The notes under the pieces: generated by a model
The model's database searches: none
What the model saw: only the letters and a program-made list of their open reading frames with translations
Told to the model about the DNA's origin: nothing
Position numbers and translations under genes: made by a program
DNA from: Caprella mutica
Taxonomy: Eukaryota > Arthropoda > Malacostraca > Amphipoda > Caprellidae
NCBI GenBank assembly: GCA_947561585.1
Contig: CANNZV010000915.1
Coordinates: forward strand, 124,001 to 188,000
DNA: 64,000 nt
Direction: 5' to 3'
In this document: in pieces, positions 58,561 to 64,000 of the stretch
Numbering within the stretch: position 1 is the stretch's first letter
How the letters are laid out: each line of letters starts with the position of its first letter

Positions 58561-59400
58561 TGTATATGGTGCTTTTTTTAGCTCTGAATAGTTAATTGCC
58601 CCTCCCCCCCTCACTGTCCCGAGGCTACCCTTAGGTAGGCCTTCTTTTTGTTATAATGTAGGTCTTAGGTTTTGTTTAGTTTGGTACTCTTTTTCTTTAG
58701 CTTCCCTTTGTATCTCTCCTCAAATTCTTCTTCTTAATTCCTCTTCCTTCTGCCTTGCTAAATCCATGGATAAGCAGACTGACTGTGTAGTGTGTAGGTC
58801 TCTTATCCGTGGATGTCTATTCTCGCCATCCATGCACTGGGTCGACACGGTTACCTGTGGTAGCCGAGTAGTCGACCTAGTGCATGGAGCGTACTTTCAC
58901 TGTCCCCTCTTCTACAAGGCCTTCTTCTCTTCATGTCTCTTTGGATCACCTGGTAGTGGATAGGGACAACTTTTAAACCTTAAATATAATAATAATATAA
59001 TAATAATCTGAATAGTTAATTAACCATTTCGAATCTGCTGAGACACATTATGTCCCAATAGACATATTTGTCTCCAGGTCAGTACTCAGAAGTAAGATTG
59101 CTAGATAGTTTGAATCCCACCACTGAGAATGAGGTAGTAATACTAGGAGATGGATGAATGCCTAATTTGTAAAGAATAAAATGAAGGATTGCCTGTTACT
59201 GTTGGAATAAAATCCAAGGAAACCTTACTAATGTTTGCAAAGAAGCCAAAATAGAAAATGATCTCAAAAAGACAGAAATAGTTAATGAGCAAGGAGGATG
59301 GTGACCCCTGAAGGCTCATCGCTGGTACTCCGGTGAATGCTGGGGGAATTTGTTCTGTTTGGCCAGCTGAGGTATTCTTATTTTCATGATTGAGAGTGAT
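58561..59400. other. Intergenic DNA without a recognised gene
   Basis: A 65-codon cysteine-containing frame at 58766-58963 has no recognisable domain and I leave it uncalled. The stretch before 59400 may include 5' sequence of the following LINE. Confidence 0.35.
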
Positions 59401-59419
59401 GATGTTGTCTGTGGCATAT

Positions 59420-60061
59420 GCAATAACCGTAAGAAACGAGTTAAATGGGCACTGTGTTCTGGATGGTTCCACAGCCCTCCAGAGTTCATGGACCGCACTT
59501 CATGAACTCAGTTCAGACCACCTTCCACTTCTCACTACATACACATTAAGTACACCACTTGCTTCACAAAAACACAGACACACATTCACAAACTACAATA
59601 GAGAAAACAACTTAAGCAACTTTTACATCAACACCTTCTTATCCATAGATGCTGCCACAAAACACTTCACTGACATCATCATTAACGCAGTCAAACACTT
59701 CATCACTACAGGCAACATCAGACACTACAACCCCACATTCACACCACACATCAAACACCTACGATCACTCCCACCCACACAAGACACGATCACACGCATA
59801 CAACACCTTAACACTATCATAAGTGCGGAAATTACTGTCCAACAAAAACACAAGTGGCAAAACACATTAGACACCATTAATTTCAGCACTGACGCAAACA
59901 AACTTTGGAAACTTTTCAAGGGACTCAACAACAAATACATGGACCAACCAAAAACACACGAGTCCCTCACACAAAACAACACTATACTCACTGACAGGCA
60001 ACAGGCGAACGCTCTCAACAAGCACTATGCTTCCACAGTAGGTTACCCACTCGCCCCGTAG
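59420..60061 (+). pseudogene. LINE ORF2 part 1: endonuclease end and linker
   Basis: The frame runs to a stop at 60059-60061. It holds the SSDHLP motif of the endonuclease catalytic histidine block and the LWKLFKGLNNKY region typical of the EN-RT linker. The upstream endonuclease is missing or unreadable. Confidence 0.75.
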
Positions 60062-60132
60062 ATAGGATTATACTGCATCGCCTGCACAAAACATGCACTC
60101 AGAAGATCCTCACACCTCCCTTCACCCCGGCA

Positions 60133-60830
60133 ATGGTTACAGAGGCCATCCGGGTTTCCAAGAACACTTCCTCCACAGGTCCTGATGGCATATCAAACAG
60201 ACATCTAGGGCCACTTGTCATCAGAGCCTGCACAGACATCTTCAATTTCTCACTACAGAACAATAGTATACCCAACAACTGGAAACTATCCAAAATCATC
60301 CCGATCCTGAAGCCCAACAATTCCCCCACAGAACTAGCCTCATACAGACCTATCTCACTCCTCTCTATCCCATCCAAAATACTCGAGAGGCTAGTTCTAA
60401 ACAACATTTCACCACACGTCCCGCTATCCCCCTCACAACACGGCTTCAGATCCCAACACTCTACATTTACTCTTCTTATCCACCTCTCACAGACAACACT
60501 CGAAGGCTTGAACTCCAACAAACCTGCGGATAGGACAATCATAGCTGCCATAGACATTAGTAAAGCCTTCGATACGGTACCTAGACACCTACTCATTAAC
60601 AAAATACTCAACACACACATCTACCAATTATCTCTCAGGCCGCACTCGCAAAACACTATACAACGGCAAGTGCTCCAGAACACTTCACTACACTGTCGGG
60701 GTACAGCAGGGCTCCGTTCTCTCACCTACACTATTCAACCTATACCTCCACGACCTCCCTACGCCAACACACACCTCGGCTCACACTCAGTAATACGCAG
60801 ATGATGTCACCATCATCTCACAACATCCCA
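60133..60830 (+). pseudogene. LINE ORF2 part 2: reverse transcriptase (broken)
   Basis: SSTGPDGISNRHLGPLV, WKLSKIIPILKP, YRPISLLSIPSKILERLV, QHGFRSQHST and AAIDISKAFDTVPRH (60540-60590) are RT blocks 0-4. The frame then shifts. VGVQQGSVLSPTLFNLYL and, after a stop, YADDVTII (about 60792-60815, the catalytic YxDD) are readable in another frame. Confidence 0.85.
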
Positions 60831-61480
60831 AACACGAGACCGCCGCCAACAATTTACAAACATATCCACACACTAGAAGACTGGCTAGAAACAAACAGAT
60901 AAAAGGTCTCTGCAAACAAATCTTCTGTCACCTTAGTAACACCCTACACCCTTGAATACAGAACCCTTCCCATTAACAACACGCCTAAAATCCTTGGAGT
61001 TACAACACTCGACCGCAACTGGACGTTCAAACACGACATAACTGACATAAACAACAGAGCCAAACAAAGACTGAACGTCCTGCGCGCGCGCACTCACTCA
61101 CACAACTTACGGACACACAGCCTGGTCACCTGACATCTCCAACACCCACCTACAGACACTCCAAAAAACACAAAACACTGCACTCCGTATTGCCACCGGA
61201 TGTACACAAACAACACCTACACACAGAAACACGAGTCCTTCCTCTTACCTCACACATGGACATGAGGAGCACACACTTTTACACTAGACCCCTCACATCC
61301 CCTACACTACATGCAAACTGAGAGGAGGACACCACGCACACTAAACACCACTCCCTCCACACACTACAGACACCTCTACACCGTTCTCCCTCCCACCCCC
61401 GACAACACATCTCTTCACAAACACACCACATTCACACAAAGAGCTCTAGATTCCTTCCCTCACAGAGCCTCGGGTGGCTG

Positions 61481-61880
61481 AAACCCGGGGCGCCCCAGGT
61501 CGTCCCGGCGAGGATGTTGGGGAGGCTATTCAATCGACGACCCCCAGGAATTGCCCAATCAGCTGGTCAATTTGGAGTTGCACATTGGTGGCTGTCGTAG
61601 CAGGATGAGAATCCTAAATACGATTCGCAAGGGTGTTGTACTGGCTGTGGTAGCGGAAGCCCTCCAACGGTTATTGCAGGAGGCTCTAACAAAGACAATA
61701 TAAGATAAACGCTCAACTTGATAGGGCACATGCAAAAATAATAACAACCAATCAGAAGCGATCAGTAGCATACGTCACACCAAACAATAATAAACGTTAA
61801 CCTCCGGAGGAGGTTAAGAATGCTGCTAATTCCGTTCTGGTTCTGCCGGAGGACCTGTTGGCCTCAGGCCTAGTCAGTTG
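61481..61880. other. GC-richer junction between two LINE remnants
   Basis: 61480-61560 includes GCCTCGGGTGGCTGAAACCC and GGGGCGCCCC, unusual for this window, possibly the 3' end of the preceding LINE or the start of the next. 61795-61860 (CCTCCGGAGGAGG, GCCGGAGGACC) leads into the second LINE. No gene called. Confidence 0.4.
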
Positions 61881-62757
61881 GTGACGTTAATGTCATATTT
61901 TTTCTACAGTGGCCAGAGTACGTCTATTGACCACTCTGACAGATTTTGTGAATGGGATTTTAAGAGGAAAAGTTCCTGATTTTGCTGTGTCAATTTTTTA
62001 TGATGCCACATTGTCACTTTCGTCAAGAAGGATGGTGGCATCAGACCCATAGCAGTTGGTAACACCTTCCGGAGATTGGCTGCCAAAGTTGGTGCATGCC
62101 CCTAATCACACTTCTGGTAGCGAATTAAGACCGGTTCAGCTAGGGTTGTCTACAAAGAGTGACTGTGAAGCAGCCGTAAATTCTGCTCGACGGTGCTTGA
62201 GTAAATGTAATCATAGAAGGGTGTTTCTCAAGGTGGATGTGACGCAGCCCTGAGAGATGCACCGGAGAGAGTTCTGAAGAACTTAACAATCTTAATAAAT
62301 TGGTTGGACTTGAAGTTATTAGTGAATAATGTATGCTGACCATCCTCGATGATACTGCTCTAGGTGAAACAGAATTGATGTCAGGGTGGTAAATGAGGAT
62401 AATTGCTCTTTGTTGAGAGAGCCTTTTAAGTGACTTTGGAATTCCTGCGGAGATTTTAAGGAGAAAAGAAGATCTGTACTTGAATGGTCTCTCGTTTGAT
62501 GGTTGTGGATAAACCATCAAGCCATCTTTTTGTTGAGAAAAGTTTTCTCCATTTCAAAGCTGCAATATGTTCTTCAAGCTTCTCCAGCTTACAATCATTT
62601 AGTCGAACTTAGCTGTGTTGACGAATCTCTTAGATCTGCCGTTGCCAGTGTGACCAATGTAAAGATGTCAGATGATTCTGGGATTGTAGGGTTGGCTTTA
62701 GTGGACTGGGTTGTAAGAAAGGCCAACAAGGCCTTTTGTTCCTTTCTCACTTATTGA
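61880..62757 (+). pseudogene. Second LINE-type reverse transcriptase remnant
   Basis: 61914-62260 gives, across frames, LLTTLTDFVNGILRGKVPDF, a KKDGG..PIAV-like block near 62020, then ELRPVQLGLSTKSDCEAAV and VFLKVDVTQP, matching the KDGGIRPIAVG...LGxxxxGCEAAVH...VxLKVDxxNAF arrangement of an invertebrate LINE RT group. 62525-62757 (FSISKLQYVLQASPAYN, SVTNVKMSDDSG) matches the C-terminal region of the same proteins. The catalytic YxDD region between them is deleted or unreadable. Confidence 0.65.
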
Positions 62758-62760
62758 TCC

Positions 62761-63690
62761 CGGCTTGTTAGAACTTTGCTTACATGATCCGTGTTCAACA
62801 GATTTTTGCTCAATTGATCCTTTCTGGATGAAACCTATCTGGCTACATGGCTGCCGACTAGTACCCTGCTGACTGAGAGTCTTTTTAGTAGATCTTTGTT
62901 CTGTGCAAACAAATATATTTTAATCCAAGGAATAATCATCCTTCACATTCAAAACAGTTCGCTCCTTGTTCCTGATATGCGCAAGTGTCCGGAAATGTTG
63001 AGTGACTAGCGATCTTCTGGAGCTTGTTATCTGAAAAAAAAGTCAAATTAATTATAAAAATAAATATAAAATAAAATCAATTTAACACCAATAACCTAAC
63101 ATGAAAAAGTTCAGAGTTCTATGGAACTCAGAACACAATACCTGCAATCAATGTCATCGACCACTTATCCTGAACTGTACACTGTACAGTAACATAGGGT
63201 ATGGTAATCAGCTGATCAAATCTAGTTTGACGTGACCACCGGGTGACTGGAAATGGCGACTCTGACCACACTTTGAAACATGGAAAAACCTACTTAAACT
63301 TAGTCACTTCCAAATTTAATATTTTTCTCATCAAGTACTAACTAGGCATTGGTTAAATTGTATTTCCATTATTTTTTCCTTATTTGTTATTCATAGGAAC
63401 TTTTAGCAGTTAACTAGAACTAGTTTAGGACCCTATTTTTTATAGATAAGTTAAAGAAATGAATAATAAAAACACACCTGAATTATATCTATATATTCAA
63501 CTTTGAGGTTCAATCGCCATTTTGTCTTTTCTTTTGCACGAAACTATTATAAAATGACTTTAAATTTCTCTATATTAACATGCAAATACGAGGAATTATA
63601 AGCCGCTCGGTCACAAACAAGGAATGTGTTGTTGTGGTGACGTCATATTTTTGTGTCGTCTACTAGGTACTATACCCGTTTATGTTCCTG
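62761..63690. other. AT-rich intergenic DNA, nothing recognised
   Basis: Possible upstream DNA of the partial gene at the right edge. TGACGTCA occurs near 63640. No frame with a known domain. Confidence 0.4.
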
Positions 63691-63699
63691 TACCCTGGT

Positions 63700-63760
63700 A
63701 CAGGGTGACTCATAAAAAGTTAAACCAACTTTAAATTCGTATATTTCAACTATTGATGAT
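63700..63760 (+). other. Possible transposon terminus CAGGGTGACTCATAAAAAG
   Basis: CAGGGTGACTCATAAAAAGT at about 63701 resembles the CAGGGTG(T/A)... termini of several DNA transposon families. The other end would lie outside the window. Confidence 0.3.
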
Positions 63761-63864
63761 AGTTTTTGTTCAAGTTTAATTTTGTAAGTTGAACCTTTCT
63801 GTATCCACAGTTAAGTATTCATAGTTTTATTCATTTTTGTGAATTTAATAACACAATTTAATTG

Positions 63865-64000
63865 ATGGATGCTATGATATCATGTGACATCCCACTGAAT
63901 AAATTGAGCAATGAGGTTTTCAGAGTTTTCTTGAAGAGATACACAGGAAGGAACATACCTGATCAATCCACTCTCAGAAAGTATTATGCAGCTGATTTGT
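63865..64000 (+). CDS. hAT/BED-type transposase-derived protein, N-terminal fragment
   Basis: An open frame from the ATG at 63865 to the window edge (45 codons) reads DIPLNKLSNEVFRVFLKRYT then IPDQSTLRKYY. The pattern (D-I-P-L-x-K-L ... F-R-x-F-L-x-x-Y-T ... I-P-D-x-S-T-L-R-K-x-Y) is that of the region after the BED zinc finger in hAT/CGGBP1-like transposase proteins of invertebrates. No zinc finger is visible upstream, so a first exon may be missing or the copy truncated. Confidence 0.5.
   Translation, partial: MDAMISCDIPLNKLSNEVFRVFLKRYTGRNIPDQSTLRKYYAADL

Larger units (their letters stand above)
59400..61480 (+). mobile_element. LINE (non-LTR retrotransposon) remnant with reverse transcriptase
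   Basis: The end of an apurinic-type endonuclease (LHELSSDHLPLLTTY, about 59497-59541) is followed by a linker of helical, H/T/N-rich sequence and then RT blocks to about 60830. No YxDD-distal part is cleanly readable after that. Gene order EN-RT and the RT motifs fit the Jockey/I/CR1 group. The + strand is unusually rich in C and A and poor in G (ACACAC-like), unlike the AT-rich surroundings. Ends and target duplication are not defined. Confidence 0.82.

Noticed and set aside
58766..58963. 65-codon cysteine-containing ORF
   Set aside because: No recognisable domain, no homologous copy in the window, and the length is within chance.

Overview
The window is nuclear DNA of an invertebrate animal. 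It has one spliced host gene, AT-rich intergenic DNA and a very dense, nested load of transposable elements. The only host gene I can name is the vacuolar H+-ATPase V1 subunit F (five coding exons, 21633-31851, + strand, 123 aa, GT-AG introns). It lies about equally far from the insect and vertebrate proteins as I remember them, so I do not assign a phylum. There are no bacterial, viral-genome or CRISPR features.

Layout. (1) 1-21093: five copies (A-E) of an otherwise unrecognised non-autonomous TIR transposon of about 2.3-2.45 kb (ends CCCAGCAAACAT / CCCAACAAACAT). A-C are in + orientation, D-E inverted. They are broken by nested insertions: a minus-strand Copia LTR element leaving the left edge (1-1279), a 507-bp MITE (1580-2086), a TA-flanked pogo-type element (2111-3444), a hAT-like element (11059-12215) and a complete Copia element with 338-bp LTRs and a 5-bp TSD (12271-17371). 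(2) 21.5-32 kb: the V-ATPase F gene. Its 7.8-kb first intron carries a Mutator-like element with ~220-bp TIRs and a 9-bp TSD (21861-26989), itself split by a 4.2-kb pogo-like transposon whose transposase has a C-terminal PHD finger, and then three hAT-like MITEs with 8-bp TSDs. (3) 33.8-34.6 kb: a mariner/IS630 transposase remnant and a hairpin repeat. (4) 34812-57830: a BEL/Pao LTR retrotransposon with TSD TATTT and an 18-bp coding array in gag. Its 3' LTR is split by a 14.2-kb insertion (42767-56988) bounded by CCCAGCTAACC inverted termini. (5) Inside that insertion: a 24-bp satellite, a TAGG-rich array hit by a hAT element, a tRNA-like SINE head, a long inverted-repeat pair, a decayed DIRS-like (tyrosine-recombinase) retrotransposon with ~240-bp repeats and a 91-bp perfect palindrome, and diverged fragments of the 2.3-kb family. 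(6) 58.9-64 kb: two decayed LINEs and the start of a probable hAT/BED-type transposase-derived gene running off the right edge.

The elements do not form a pathway. Target-site duplications and comparison of interrupted with intact repeat copies order many of the insertions: the BEL element entered a dispersed repeat, the 14.2-kb element then entered the BEL LTR; the MULE-like element entered the V-ATPase intron repeat, pogo then entered the MULE; Copia and hAT-like elements entered copy D. All retroelement and transposase reading frames seen carry disabling lesions except the short fragments cut by the window edges.
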